Source: Caldilineaceae bacterium (lineage in GTDB: Bacteria; Chloroflexota; Anaerolineae; Caldilineales; Caldilineaceae). From it: 64,000 bases of DNA. Shown here in pieces: positions 26,569-36,362 of this stretch; the stretch's first letter is position 1, and every line of letters begins with the position of its first letter. The notes beneath the pieces were generated by a model. That model ran no database searches, was not told the origin of the DNA, and saw only the letters and a program-made list of their open reading frames with translations. The stretch is from contig JACKBC010000026.1 in NCBI GenBank assembly GCA_020634755.1, positions 27,669 to 91,668 of the forward strand. Reading direction: 5' to 3'. The position numbers and the translations under genes were made by a program.

Positions 26569-27126
26569 ATGATGTACGCAGCGCACCCAGCCTTTATGTT
26601 CTCACGCTTACAGATTACTCGTCCTATTCATCGTCAAATCTTGCCCAAAATTATTCAGCTATTCAATATCCACTGGGCGCACAACAAGGTCATATGGCTA
26701 CAGATTGCACTTTTTATTGCTATATTTGCCACGCTCAGCGTTCAGTTCGGATTACATGCCGCGTCTCAGCGACTCCCCATTTATGTTAGCGCCTTGGTTC
26801 AGAGCGGGTCGGCGCGCATCGTTGTACAGCCGGAAATCCAAGCTGGGAATGTCAATGCAACCAACGCTGAATATAAATGGCTATTCAAAGGGGATTCGGT
26901 TCTGATTAAAGCGGGGGACCGCATAGAAGCTTTGGATGGTGTTATCGTCTTGACCTATGTCGACGGGTCGATGGAGGAAGTTACGCAGACCGATTTTACA
27001 GTACCGGAATTGCAGTCAGCCTTGCAAGAGAGCCCTTTCTCATTTTCAGAGTGGCTGACACGCATTATTCAGGGGCTAAACCAGCCCATTCGTCAAAGCG
27101 TCAACGTCGCTTCTGTGCTTGGCTAG
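26569..27126 (+). CDS. Membrane-anchored protein with FecR-like domain
   Basis: This is a 185-residue protein with a membrane segment at about 43-65 (VIWLQIALFIAIFATLSVQF) and an extracytoplasmic C-terminal domain. The pattern KGDSVLIKAGDRIEALDGVIVLTYVDGSMEEV resembles the FecR beta domain (GDRI.A..G...L.Y.DGS). AAAGGA precedes the ATG. No sigma factor is encoded nearby, so a FecR-type signalling role is not implied. The domain call is by pattern only. Confidence 0.65.
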   Translation: MMYAAHPAFMFSRLQITRPIHRQILPKIIQLFNIHWAHNKVIWLQIALFIAIFATLSVQFGLHAASQRLPIYVSALVQSGSARIVVQPEIQAGNVNATNAEYKWLFKGDSVLIKAGDRIEALDGVIVLTYVDGSMEEVTQTDFTVPELQSALQESPFSFSEWLTRIIQGLNQPIRQSVNVASVLG

Positions 27127-27716
27127 TAGCCGCTTTATTTACGTCCCGGCAAGTCAATTCGAACAGGCTATAGCCGCCCAACGCCATTCAGAGTCTTCAA
27201 CAATTAAGGCGCTTGCCATTGGCCAAAGGCGCCACAGATTCACGCAATGAGTTAACGCCAGCGAGAGATCACAACATCGCGGCAGCGTTCCCCCTATCAC
27301 CAGAAACAAACAGTCAGCATGCGCCAGGCCGAACGCCCACAATTTTGCATCCGTGCTGGCGGTCGGCCCCAGCCCCCAAGGCCAGACAGGGCGGCGGCTT
27401 CAATAGCGCATGCGGTAATCGTTCCCCGCATTTTCTACGCTTATCCACAAAATGTTGTTATGCATGTTGCATAAGCGTAGAAATAGATACTTGCTAGCAT
27501 CCCCTATCCATCAACTACCAACTCCCCCTCCCTGTCTTCTTCCCCTATCACACCCTGAAGAACCTTCCAGCGCGATTTGGCAATCAAACTCACTAAGCAT
27601 TTTGCTCATCTTCTGTTACAATCAATGGCAGACTCAAGAAGCTCACTTTAAACTCGCACTTCAAACTCGCACTTCAAATTCGCTCTTTAAATTCGTTTGT
27701 CATTTATGATTAGGAT
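27127..27716. other. 590-bp intergenic region, nothing assigned
   Basis: It contains no convincing reading frame. The last 60 bp before the UPF0182 gene have near-repeats of ACTTCAAACTCGC/ACTTCAAATTCGC, a short tandem motif of unknown role. Promoters are not obvious. Confidence 0.4.
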
Positions 27717-30680
27717 ATGCCTCTAATGCGTGATAAAGATCCCTTTTCCGAGTTAATCCGCTCGATTGAAGAAAACCTACAGGGAGGAAACTGGGAACCC
27801 ATAGATGAAACTCAAGAACCACCGCCGCCGGGAAACCCGCGCCGCCTGCTGTGGATCTTTTTGCCGTTCCTACTTCTTCTATTTTTCAATCGCTTTATTC
27901 ACTTTTACACAGACCTGATTTGGTATCAAAGCCTCAATCTCGATTCGGTCTTCTATACGCGCATTTATGCTTCCTTTGGCATCTTTTTGCTCAGCGCCAT
28001 TCTATTTTGGATTTTCCTGGCGGCCAATGTATTTATTGCGCGGCGCATTGAACCCTTTGGGCTTGCCAATACGCCTATCGAACAGATCGCGCGCCTCTTT
28101 GGCGTAAATATTACGCCTATCGTCTTAGGCATTGGGGCCATATTGGCTTTGCTGATTGGGCTGAATATTTCGTCGATTTGGGAAGATCTGCTTATTTATT
28201 TGTATCAGCAAAATTTGGGCTTAAACGATCCCATTTTTCACCGCGACGCCAGCTTCTTTATGTTTACGCTGCCGATTTGGCAGCTGGCGCGCAACTGGCT
28301 GTTGACCACCACAATTATTACGCTCTTGGCCACCGCGCTAGTAAGCGGCGTGGGCTGGCGCGGGTGGGATGTCCAGCGCGGCGTGCTGATCCACCTGGGG
28401 GCGCTGGGGTCATTTGTGCTGCTGCTGGTGGCGTGGCAATACCGGCTCAATGCCTATCAACTGGTATATAGCGCACGTGGCGCAGTTTTTGGCGGCGGCT
28501 ATACAGATCTTCATGCCCAGCTGCCGGCCTACAATATACTAGCCGTCGTTACATTGGCGGCGGCGGTCTTGCTGGTTGTGGTGACGGTGCTGCGTTCAGG
28601 CTGGCGCGCAATGTTGGGCGTATTGGCGGTCTGGTTTGCCGTATCGTTTTTGGCAGGGAGCGTCTACCCGGGGTTAGTCCAGCGCTTTCAAGTGGATCCC
28701 AATGAACTAAATCTGGAACGTCCCTATATTGAAAACAATATTGAGTTTACGCGCGCCGGGTTCGATTTGGATACCATTGAGAGCCGCAATTACGATGTAA
28801 CCCAACAGTTGACCGCCGACGATCTGCTGAGCGAGCCGGAAACGGTCACCAATATCCGGCTCTGGGACTATCGCCCGCTGCTGCAAACCTACAATCAGGT
28901 GCAAGCGCTGCGCCAGTATTATCATTTTAATGATATTGATATTGACCGCTATATGATCAATGGCGAACTGCGTCAGGTAATGTTGGGGGCGCGGGAACTG
29001 GTGCCGGACCAGCTCAATGAAAATGCCCAAACCTGGGTCAATCGCAAACTGGTCTATACCCACGGGTATGGCGTAGCCACATCGCCTGTGGCGCAGGTAA
29101 CGCGCGATGGCCTGCCCGAATTTTTGGTCAAAGATCTGCCACCACGCGGGGATATTGAGGTCACGCAGCCGCAAATCTATTTTGGTGAACTGACCAACGA
29201 CTATGTAATCGTAAACACAAGCGAGCCCGAGTTTGATTATCCGCGCGGCGATGGCAACGTAACCACCAGCTTTGAAGGCAACACCGGCATTCGCATGAAC
29301 TTGCTCAATCGTCTGCTCTTTGCCTTGCGCTTTGCCGATATCAACATGCTGCTCAATTCGGACATCGGAGCCGACAGTCAATTGCTGTGGTACAGAAACA
29401 TACGCGAACGCGTGCAGGAGCTGGCGCCCTTCCTGCATTATGATTCCGACCCCTACATGGTAATCGATGAAAGCGGCAAACTCTACTGGATGCTCGACGC
29501 CTATACCGTCAGCTATCGCTTCCCCTATAGCGAGCCCTTTACTTCGTCGGAACAGTTCGTCAAGCTACGCCCCATGTTGGGCGTCAATTATGTGCGCAAC
29601 CCCATCAAAGTCGTCATTAACGCCTATGATGGCCAGGTCCATTTCTATTTGCTCAATGCCGATGAGCCCGTGGCGGCAGCCTATGCCCGTATTTTTCCGG
29701 CGCTCTTTACGGCCGGTACGGAAATGCCCGCCGATCTCAAAGCGCACATTCGCTATCCCAACGATTTTTTCAGCGTGCAGGCCGAAGTATACCGCACCTA
29801 TCACATGACCAATCCCACCGATTTTTATAACAAGGAAGATGTGTGGGCGTGGCCCATGGAGCTATTTGAGGATAAGTCACAGCCCATGGAGCCCTATTAT
29901 GTACTCATGCAGTTGCCGGGTAATGATGAGCTGGACTTTATCCAGATTTTGCCCTTTACACCGGCCGGACGTGAGAATATGTTAGCGTGGCTGGCCGCCC
30001 ACAATGACCCAGACAAATATGGACAAAAAATTGTCTACAAGTTTGGCAAAGATTCACTTGTCTATGGTCCCCAGCAGATCGAAGCGCGCATTGATCAGGA
30101 TCCAGATATTAGCGCGCTCTTCAGCCTGTGGAATCAGCCCGACCAGGGAAGCAGCGTCCTGCGCGGCAACCTGTTGGTAATTCCCTTTGGTGAAAGCCTG
30201 CTCTATGTGGAACCACTCTATTTACAGGCCGAGACCGGCAAAATCCCCGAGCTTAAACGTGTGATTCTGGCCACATCCAACCGCGTGGAAATGGCGGAAA
30301 ATCTAGGGTTGGCGTTGGCCAAGCTCTTTGGCCGCAACATACTGTCCGATTCGCGGCTGGCCAGCCTGAATTCTGCCGGCCTGGAAGCCCTTAATACCAG
30401 CGCAGATACCCCCGCTGGCGATAATAACCTCAGTCTGGACGCCAACGCCACCGTAGAAGAGTTGATTGTGGAAGCCAACACGCGCTATGCGAATGCCCAA
30501 GAGTTCTTACGCAATGGCGACTGGTCCGGTTATGGCCGCGAAATGGCCACCCTGCAGCAGTTGCTTTCACAGCTAGCCGACGTCGTAGGCGCAGATGTAG
30601 AGCCGCCAACCGCGCCCGATACAAACGCGCCAGCGGAGGCAACACCAACCGCTGAAAACGCTACCGAGAGCAGCGATTAG
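27717..30680 (+). CDS. UPF0182 (COG1615) integral membrane protein
   Basis: This is a 987-residue protein of the UPF0182 family, with a conserved N-terminal multi-helix membrane region and a large extracytoplasmic domain; function is unknown. About seven transmembrane segments lie in the first 330 residues, including FLPFLLLLFFNRFIHF, FGIFLLSAILFWIFLAANVF and ILAVVTLAAAVLLVVVTVL. Family hallmarks include YPGLVQRFQVDPNELNLERPYIENNI and the Tyr-rich YTVSYRFPYSEPF region. The C-terminus is acidic and Ala/Thr-rich. The start is ATG 27717; ATG 27726 sits at better spacing behind AGGA and is an alternative. Long length is normal for the family. Confidence 0.93.
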   Translation: MPLMRDKDPFSELIRSIEENLQGGNWEPIDETQEPPPPGNPRRLLWIFLPFLLLLFFNRFIHFYTDLIWYQSLNLDSVFYTRIYASFGIFLLSAILFWIFLAANVFIARRIEPFGLANTPIEQIARLFGVNITPIVLGIGAILALLIGLNISSIWEDLLIYLYQQNLGLNDPIFHRDASFFMFTLPIWQLARNWLLTTTIITLLATALVSGVGWRGWDVQRGVLIHLGALGSFVLLLVAWQYRLNAYQLVYSARGAVFGGGYTDLHAQLPAYNILAVVTLAAAVLLVVVTVLRSGWRAMLGVLAVWFAVSFLAGSVYPGLVQRFQVDPNELNLERPYIENNIEFTRAGFDLDTIESRNYDVTQQLTADDLLSEPETVTNIRLWDYRPLLQTYNQVQALRQYYHFNDIDIDRYMINGELRQVMLGARELVPDQLNENAQTWVNRKLVYTHGYGVATSPVAQVTRDGLPEFLVKDLPPRGDIEVTQPQIYFGELTNDYVIVNTSEPEFDYPRGDGNVTTSFEGNTGIRMNLLNRLLFALRFADINMLLNSDIGADSQLLWYRNIRERVQELAPFLHYDSDPYMVIDESGKLYWMLDAYTVSYRFPYSEPFTSSEQFVKLRPMLGVNYVRNPIKVVINAYDGQVHFYLLNADEPVAAAYARIFPALFTAGTEMPADLKAHIRYPNDFFSVQAEVYRTYHMTNPTDFYNKEDVWAWPMELFEDKSQPMEPYYVLMQLPGNDELDFIQILPFTPAGRENMLAWLAAHNDPDKYGQKIVYKFGKDSLVYGPQQIEARIDQDPDISALFSLWNQPDQGSSVLRGNLLVIPFGESLLYVEPLYLQAETGKIPELKRVILATSNRVEMAENLGLALAKLFGRNILSDSRLASLNSAGLEALNTSADTPAGDNNLSLDANATVEELIVEANTRYANAQEFLRNGDWSGYGREMATLQQLLSQLADVVGADVEPPTAPDTNAPAEATPTAENATESSD

Positions 30681-30737
30681 CTTAGCCGCCCACCAAGTCA
30701 TCGTTCAAAGTCATCGTTCAAAAACAACCTGTAGATT

Positions 30738-30770
30738 TAAACCCGTCAGGTCTCGCAGACCTGACAGGTT
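30738..30770. repeat. Palindromic repeat, family G, copy 2
   Basis: The arms CCCGTCAGGTCT and AGACCTGACAGG surround a CGC centre. It lies downstream of the UPF0182 gene and resembles the palindrome at 996-1028. A terminator role is possible. Confidence 0.55.
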
Positions 30771-30976
30771 TGGCAGCCAACTTATTTCTGAACGTTTACC
30801 CAAGCGCAATGGAATCAGCATTCTTACCCCCCAAAAATGATTTTTGGCTGACGGCTTAGAGCGAACAGCGTTTTACTCATAAAACTTTCACATTTTACTC
30901 AGACGATTTTTAGAATGACTTGTTAATTTATGGCACAAGCTGTTGCAACGCTCACAATTAACCATCAAGGCTTAGA

Positions 30977-31066
30977 CATTCCACGGCTTACGCAGCGCTA
31001 GTGGATCGCCATGAAGTACATTCACCGTCGGCGAGACGGTTCTGACGCCAAGCCGGCGTAGGGCCC
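30977..31066. repeat. Degenerate family A repeat
   Basis: CTTACGCAGCGCTAGTGGATCG and a similar segment in the 3976-4058 element (read inverted, AGTGGATCGCCA) align, and the distal end AAGCCGGCGTAG resembles a family A terminus. The rest of the 30681-31236 gap shows nothing coding. Confidence 0.45.
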
Positions 31067-31236
31067 ATACGCTCTAGGTGCGCAAAAGCGCATTGGATTC
31101 GACCATAACGATATATGCCAAAGCGCTATAGGATCAACCCATTGCACTGTCTAGGTCTCGCACTATAAAATTTGAGCTGGTATAAAACCACTCTTGTTTT
31201 TATCTATCGATATCAATTTGTACGAGGAGATTTTCC

Positions 31237-32715
31237 ATGCAAGACCCCAATCTACGATTAATTCCCACAGAGGAAAATCTGCGCCCACCGCGGCGCGCCA
31301 ATGAGCGCATGGGGCGCAACATTGTGCTGGCCGTCATTCTGACGCTAGCACTGCTCGTGGGCGTAATCTATAGCCCCTTGCTGTGGGGCAACCTGCCGGC
31401 GGCGGCAGAAAGCCAAGCGGCGCCAGTGGCAGCCGCCCGCATATTGCAGTCAGATTCGTCCCTTTTTGCCGACCAGGAGGCGTTGGCCAATCTCTATGAC
31501 CATGTGGCCAAGTCGGTGGTGAGCATCGACGTGCTGGCAGACGCTTCGAATGTCCAGTTTGGCAATCCCTTTGGCTTGCCGGACGGTGAAACGCCTCAAA
31601 TTGGCGGTCAAGGTTCCGGCTGGATCTATGACAGCGCTGGCCATATTGTGACCAACAATCACGTGGTGGAAAACGCCAATGAAGTTACCGTGCGCTTTTT
31701 CAATGGCTACTGGGCCGAGGCAGAAGTGGTAGCCACCGATCCCGAAGCGGACCTGGCCGTGATCAAGGTGACCCCGCCCGAAGGCATGGAGTGGCAGCCA
31801 TTGCCGCTGGCCAACCCAGACGACATTCGCGTGGGGCATATGGTCATTGCGCTGGGCAACCCCTTTGGTTTGGATAGCACCATGACCACCGGCATTGTGA
31901 GCGCTTTAGGACGCAGCCAGCCCGCTGGCGAAAGCCGCTATACGCTGCCCGACATTATCCAGACCGATGCAGCGATTAACCCCGGCAACTCGGGCGGCCC
32001 GCTGATCAACTTGCAGGGCGAAGTTGTAGGCGTGAACTTTGCCATTCAGTCACAGGTGCGCAGCAATTCTGGCGTTGGCTTTACCATTCCAGTTTCGATT
32101 ATCCAGCGCATTGTGCCGGCTTTGATCGAAAATGGCGCTTACAATTACCCGTATCTGGGCATCAGCGGCCAAAGCATTAGCCCGCAGGTCGCCAAGCTGC
32201 ACGAACTGACGAATACTCAATTGGGTGTATATGTGGCGGAAGTCATCCGCGGCGGTCCCTCGGACAGTGCCGGCATTGTGGGCAGCGAAGAGACCGGAGA
32301 CATTATCATTGCCATTGATGAGCAAAGCGTCTCTAGTTTTGAAGACCTGGTTGGCTATCTGGTCACCGAGACTGCACCAGGCCAAACGGTGACGCTCACC
32401 GTATTGCGCAGTGGCGAACAGCGTCAGATTCCCGTGACGCTGGGCGAACGACCCAATTCGGCCCAACTGGTGAGCAATCCCAGTACTGGTTCCGGTCAAT
32501 CCGGCCCGGTGAATGCCCGTCAGGCGATTGAGCTGGCGGAGCAGGCCGTCATTGACGGCAACCTGGTGGACGGCGATATTATCCAACGGATTGTAACGCC
32601 GAGTGTATCAAATGGCGTTGAGGTGTGGGAGGTTGAGTTGACCACCGATACGCAAAGCGCCAAGGTAACCGTGGAACGAGAAACCGGTGAAATTTTAGAG
32701 GTGGTCGTCGAGTAG
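31237..32715 (+). CDS. HtrA/DegP-type serine protease with C-terminal PepSY-like domain
   Basis: This S1C (trypsin-like) protease is membrane-anchored by a helix at about 29-47 and acts outside the membrane, in protein quality control in homologues. The catalytic triad is visible: His142 (TNNHVVENA), Asp172 (ADLAVIKV) and Ser252 (NPGNSGGPL). One PDZ domain follows at about 305-400 (YLGISGQSI, then PSDSAGI). The last 60 residues (NARQAIELAEQ... and AKVTVERETGEILEV) resemble a PepSY domain, an unusual tail for HtrA. GAGGAG precedes the start, and a clear terminator follows. Confidence 0.95.
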   Translation: MQDPNLRLIPTEENLRPPRRANERMGRNIVLAVILTLALLVGVIYSPLLWGNLPAAAESQAAPVAAARILQSDSSLFADQEALANLYDHVAKSVVSIDVLADASNVQFGNPFGLPDGETPQIGGQGSGWIYDSAGHIVTNNHVVENANEVTVRFFNGYWAEAEVVATDPEADLAVIKVTPPEGMEWQPLPLANPDDIRVGHMVIALGNPFGLDSTMTTGIVSALGRSQPAGESRYTLPDIIQTDAAINPGNSGGPLINLQGEVVGVNFAIQSQVRSNSGVGFTIPVSIIQRIVPALIENGAYNYPYLGISGQSISPQVAKLHELTNTQLGVYVAEVIRGGPSDSAGIVGSEETGDIIIAIDEQSVSSFEDLVGYLVTETAPGQTVTLTVLRSGEQRQIPVTLGERPNSAQLVSNPSTGSGQSGPVNARQAIELAEQAVIDGNLVDGDIIQRIVTPSVSNGVEVWEVELTTDTQSAKVTVERETGEILEVVVE

Positions 32716-32738
32716 ATTTGCTAAAGCCGACTACCCAC

Positions 32739-32775
32739 AAAAAGCGTCTGTGCCTGTTCACAGGCGCTTTTTTGT
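32739..32775 (+). terminator. Rho-independent terminator after the HtrA gene
   Basis: The stem AAAAGCG(T)CTGTG / CACAGGCGCTTTT with a CCTGTT loop is followed by a run of T residues, a textbook intrinsic terminator. Confidence 0.9.
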
Positions 32776-32987
32776 ATCTGGGGATCAGGGTTCTCTTTGG
32801 CTGTTTGCATGAATTGGGCAACTAAAGTAAAGTCACTTTGAAAACGATGGTGCTGCCAAAACTACTCTTTGCTCTCTAATTTCACTTTAAGTCAGAATAT
32901 AGAACTGGCGCCAAGCGCAGCAATCACACCAATCTACCACATCCATCAATTAGCTATCGCACAATTTCTATGCCAAAGGAGGCGCTT

Positions 32988-34013
32988 ATGGAATATCGAC
33001 GAATGGGCCGCACAGGGCTAAAAGTATCCGAAATTTGTCTGGGCACAATGACATTTGGCCACAGCACAGATGAGGCGGAGGCGAAACGCATTGTGGATTT
33101 GGCGTTTGACGCCGGCATCAACTTTTTTGATACAGCCAATTCATATGCCGAAAGTCGATCGGAAACTATCCTGGGCAAAGCTTTGCAGGGACGCCGTCAT
33201 GAAGTGATTGTGGCCACAAAGGTATTTAACCCCATGGGCGCCAATCCCAATCAGTCTGGCATGTCCCGCGTGCACATTATGCAGGCCGTTGAGGCTAGCC
33301 TGAACCGTTTACAAACGGACTATGTGGATATTTACTATATCCACCATGTAGATACCCAAACGCCCTTGGAAGAAATGTTGCGCGCCTTTGACGATTTGGT
33401 GACCCAAGGCAAGGTGCGCTATATCGCGTGCAGCAATTACGAAGCGTGGCGGCTCATGGAAGCGCTGTGGATCAGCGACACCAAGGGGTGGGCGCGCTTT
33501 GAATGCTACCAGCCGCAATATAGCCTGGTGGTGCGGGATATTGAACAGGAGATAATCCCGGTATGTGAATTGAAGGGTCTCGGCGTCGTGGTGTGGAGTC
33601 CCTTGGCCGGGGGCTTTTTGACCGGCAAATATACGCCCGGCAAACGCACGGTGGCGGGCACACGCTCGGCAGCCGGCTGGGCATATCCCCAACAATATTT
33701 TGCCGCCAATGCAGATGAATCACTGGCTACACTGTTAGAGGTGGCGCAGGAGATAGATAAGTCGCCAGCACAGGTGGCCGTGCGCTGGGTGCTGGAGCAA
33801 CCGGCCATTACCAGCGCCATTATCGGCGCACGCACCGTTGAGCAGGCCACAGACAACATACTCGCCAGCGGCTGGCAATTGGAGCGAGATGCGCTTGCGC
33901 GCCTCAACACCGTCTCCACGCTGCCGCACCGCTACCCCCGCTCGATGGAAGAGAACATGCATGAGCGGCGCAATCGCGCGATTGCCATGCCCTCACTATC
34001 CGCCGCTCCGTAA
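32988..34013 (+). CDS. Aldo/keto reductase
   Basis: This is a cytosolic NADPH-dependent oxidoreductase of the AKR superfamily (YhdN/Kv-beta-like), 341 residues. GGAGG precedes ATG 32988, which gives MEYRRMGRTGLKVSEICLGTM. The catalytic set is Asp48 and Tyr53 in FFDTANSYAES, Lys78 in VIVATKV and His119 in YYIHHVD. The cofactor region includes SPLAGGFLTGKY and the C-terminal SAIIGARTVEQATDNI. The substrate is unknown. A strong terminator follows. Confidence 0.94.
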   Translation: MEYRRMGRTGLKVSEICLGTMTFGHSTDEAEAKRIVDLAFDAGINFFDTANSYAESRSETILGKALQGRRHEVIVATKVFNPMGANPNQSGMSRVHIMQAVEASLNRLQTDYVDIYYIHHVDTQTPLEEMLRAFDDLVTQGKVRYIACSNYEAWRLMEALWISDTKGWARFECYQPQYSLVVRDIEQEIIPVCELKGLGVVVWSPLAGGFLTGKYTPGKRTVAGTRSAAGWAYPQQYFAANADESLATLLEVAQEIDKSPAQVAVRWVLEQPAITSAIIGARTVEQATDNILASGWQLERDALARLNTVSTLPHRYPRSMEENMHERRNRAIAMPSLSAAP

Positions 34014-34084
34014 CCAAAAGCGTGATTTTTGTGGGTTCGCCCAGGCAAGCAATATTGCCATTTCATCTCAACAGCATGACACAC

Positions 34085-34121
34085 AAAGGGCGCCTGCCAA
34101 TTCCGCTTGGCAGGCGCCCTT
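34085..34121 (+). terminator. Strong intrinsic terminator-like hairpin
   Basis: AAGGGCGCCTGCCAA and TTGGCAGGCGCCCTT are perfect 15-bp arms around TTCCGC, about 75 bp after the aldo/keto reductase gene, followed by T-rich sequence. Confidence 0.85.
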
Positions 34122-34217
34122 CATTTCTCTGTTGTTATAAATGGTGCTTGCTGTGATTGGACGAAAACAGCCCTCTTCCTGCTTCTGTACCCGCCACAGC
34201 GTCCACTTTAGTCTCTG

Positions 34218-34286
34218 TCCGTAAATTCGCTGTGCGGCCGCGCACTGCTATAGAGCGCGGCTAGAATTCACAACCGAATTTACGGA
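34218..34286 (-). terminator. Two-part hairpin at the 3' end of the RRM gene
   Basis: The outer arms TCCGTAAATTCG (34218-34229) and CGAATTTACGGA (34275-34286) enclose an inner stem CCGCGC/GCGCGG. It lies a few bases beyond the RRM protein stop and may terminate or protect its mRNA. Confidence 0.6.
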
Positions 34287-34292
34287 AAGTTC

Positions 34293-34652
34293 TTAGTAGT
34301 CGTTACGATAGTTGTCGCGGCGCCCGCGTTGCCCATCGCGTTGACGGTCCCCGCCGCCGCGGAAACCGCGGTTGTCACCACCAAAGTTCCGGCCTCGGTT
34401 CTCGCGATTTTCGCGCGGACGCGCAATGTTCACAACAAGTGCTCGCCCCTGAAAGTCTGCCCCGTTCATGGCCTGAATCGCGGCTTCAGCTTCAGACTGA
34501 ATCGGCATTTCCACAAAACAGAAGCCCCGGGAACGCCCACTGAATTTATCAGTGATAATTGCCACAGAGTCTACGGTGCCGAAGGCATTAAATGCTTGCT
34601 GAACATCCCCTTCGGTCGCGCCAAAAGATAAATTGCCAACGTACAGTTTCAC
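34293..34652 (-). CDS. RRM-domain RNA-binding protein, Rbp type
   Basis: This small RNA-binding protein of 119 residues resembles cyanobacterial Rbp proteins, some of which are cold-induced. I prefer the GTG start at 34652 (VKLYVGNLSF), because AAAGGA lies at good spacing, over the ATG five codons earlier whose codons overlap that motif. RNP2 is LYVGNL and RNP1 is RGFCFVEM, with a Gly/Arg-rich tail rich in RGG-like sequence (GRNFGGDNRGFRGGG). It lies downstream of cspA on the same strand, 332 bp away, suggesting a shared cold-response theme. Confidence 0.92.
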   Translation of the reverse strand: MKLYVGNLSFGATEGDVQQAFNAFGTVDSVAIITDKFSGRSRGFCFVEMPIQSEAEAAIQAMNGADFQGRALVVNIARPRENRENRGRNFGGDNRGFRGGGDRQRDGQRGRRDNYRNDY

Positions 34653-34984
34653 AGTCGTTCCTTTCAAATAACTAATTTGCCTAAATGTCTATCCGTAGAT
34701 GTTCTACGGTAATTACCATCAGTCCATCGCAACGGTGTTGGTGATATCGGCAGCGGTTTCGGCTGGCGAATCCGGCTTCATCTAGCGCCCTTGCGATCTA
34801 CTGACTATACTTGGCTTCGGCACAGTTGGCCCGTGCCCCACTTTGTGAAGAGAATGTGCCACTTAGGCTTTTCCAGAGCGAAGCGTACTGTGATGGATAA
34901 CTATTTTTCTGGAATGGCCTTAATTCAATACACATGACGAGAAACAGAGAACCTCTTCTCAACTTTGCCTAGCCGCAGTAAACA
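34653..34984. other. 332-bp gap between cspA and the RRM gene
   Basis: No ORF is visible. The gap may hold a long 5' leader for the RRM transcript, as is usual for cold-regulated mRNAs, but I cannot identify a specific structure. Confidence 0.4.
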
Positions 34985-35197
34985 CTACACTTTCTCAACG
35001 TTGGCAGCTGCCGGCCCCTTAGGACCATCTTCAATAGTGAAGGTAACGCGTTGCCCCTCAGTCAAGCTACGGAATCCTGTGGTAGAGATGGCAGAATGAT
35101 GCACAAAGACATCTTTGCCACCGCCGTCACGCTCAATGAATCCATACCCTTTTTGATCGTTGAACCATTTTACAGTGCCGCTCAATTTTTCACTCAT
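34985..35197 (-). CDS. Cold-shock protein, CspA family
   Basis: This 70-residue single-stranded nucleic-acid-binding protein (RNA chaperone) has the RNP1-type KGYGFIER and RNP2-type VFVHHSAI motifs, GTVKWFNDQKGYGFI at the start and the TEGQRVTF and GPKGPAAANV blocks. AAGGAG precedes the ATG at 35197. It is full length for the family, with the RRM protein encoded downstream. Confidence 0.97.
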   Translation of the reverse strand: MSEKLSGTVKWFNDQKGYGFIERDGGGKDVFVHHSAISTTGFRSLTEGQRVTFTIEDGPKGPAAANVEKV

Positions 35198-36081
35198 GGG
35201 CTTTTCTCCTTGCTGTCCGGTCGGCTCCTTGCTATTGGTGCACCAAATTCAATACTGTATTCAGCAACATCTTTAGGAAGCGCACTGTTTGCGCCCCTAT
35301 ATCAGAAAGGCTGGATACAATATTTGCTATTTTGTGTGGTGGGATTCGTATAAAATTACCCGCTGCAGTTACCGACCGTCACGCCATGGTCATGCTGCAC
35401 GCAACAATGCACTATCCAATACTCCATGTAGCCCACTTCTTTGGCAGCATAACACCAATATCCTGTTGACGTGTGGTTCATTTTCGAAGAGGGTGGCGCT
35501 AAAAACCGGGGTTGCATCCGAATATACTCAAGGCTGGTAAAAACGAGAAAACCTGACGCCAGTTGCAAGTGGGTGGTGGATCCTCATTTAGGGCAGAAAT
35601 AAGTATGCGGATTTCTAGCATCCGAAACTGAACTCTTGACGTCTTGTAATCGCCATTATAATCCAAGAGTTGCCTACCGTCAATGGGCATGCAGCTTGAT
35701 CAAGCGGGAGAACGCTAAATTGTTTGCAAATCATATTGAAAACGTAGGTTTCCGACACGACAGCACAACACATGCAGGGTTATCACATACTTTGCGTAAA
35801 CTTAAACATATGGAAAAACTGTTGTCTTTGAACGTTTATTTTTAATAAACGGCGGCTACCAGAGTGAAACCTCACGAATATCACCTCTATCAATCACAAT
35901 AAATCCTATTGCATATTTGTCAGAATTGAATTCATACAGTATAAACTTAATAAAAGTTTCGATAAGTATCGAAATTTTTTCGTTCTTTCAGTTTGTATAC
36001 CCATTTAAGCTTTTCCAAAGATTAAAATAGACAATTTTGATAGGAAAAGCTGGCGGCATTTCAGCAGAATGATTAGGTTTC

Positions 36082-36218
36082 GTTGACATTTGAACCCCAC
36101 TAATTGAAATCGATGTCTGCTAAAGGAAACCGGCTCAAGCCGGTTCGCATGTAGCGCGCTTTAGCGTACTTTGGCAAGTAGACTGGCGTTTCAACGCTAG
36201 GCATTACGGAATGTCAAC
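36082..36218. mobile_element. 137-bp MITE, family C, copy 2
   Basis: It has the same ends (GTTGACATTTGAA and GAATGTCAAC), same length and same internal order as the copy at 15049-15185. Its central palindrome is AACCGGCTCAAGCCGGTT. It is non-coding. Confidence 0.85.
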
Positions 36219-36289
36219 AGACCCTCACTTACAATGTCAGCTCTACTGGAATAGCCCCAAAGCAGTGTACCCATTCAAACCTGCAATTA

Positions 36290-36362
36290 TACTCAGCGCG
36301 AAATGAACACCGGCGTTTCGTTACGCCAGTGGGCCTATTGAAAACGCCGATGTTCATCTATT
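36290..36362 (-). repeat. Dispersed hairpin repeat, family B, inverted copy 3
   Basis: Read on the minus strand, GATGAACATCGGCGTTTT, CAATAGGCCC and AACGCCGGTGTTCATT match the arms of copy 2 at 26157-26240, with substitutions. It forms a stem-loop. Confidence 0.55.

Noticed and set aside
35636..35845. Small ORF of 69 residues
   Set aside because: No ribosome site, no recognisable family and no repeat or motif to support it.
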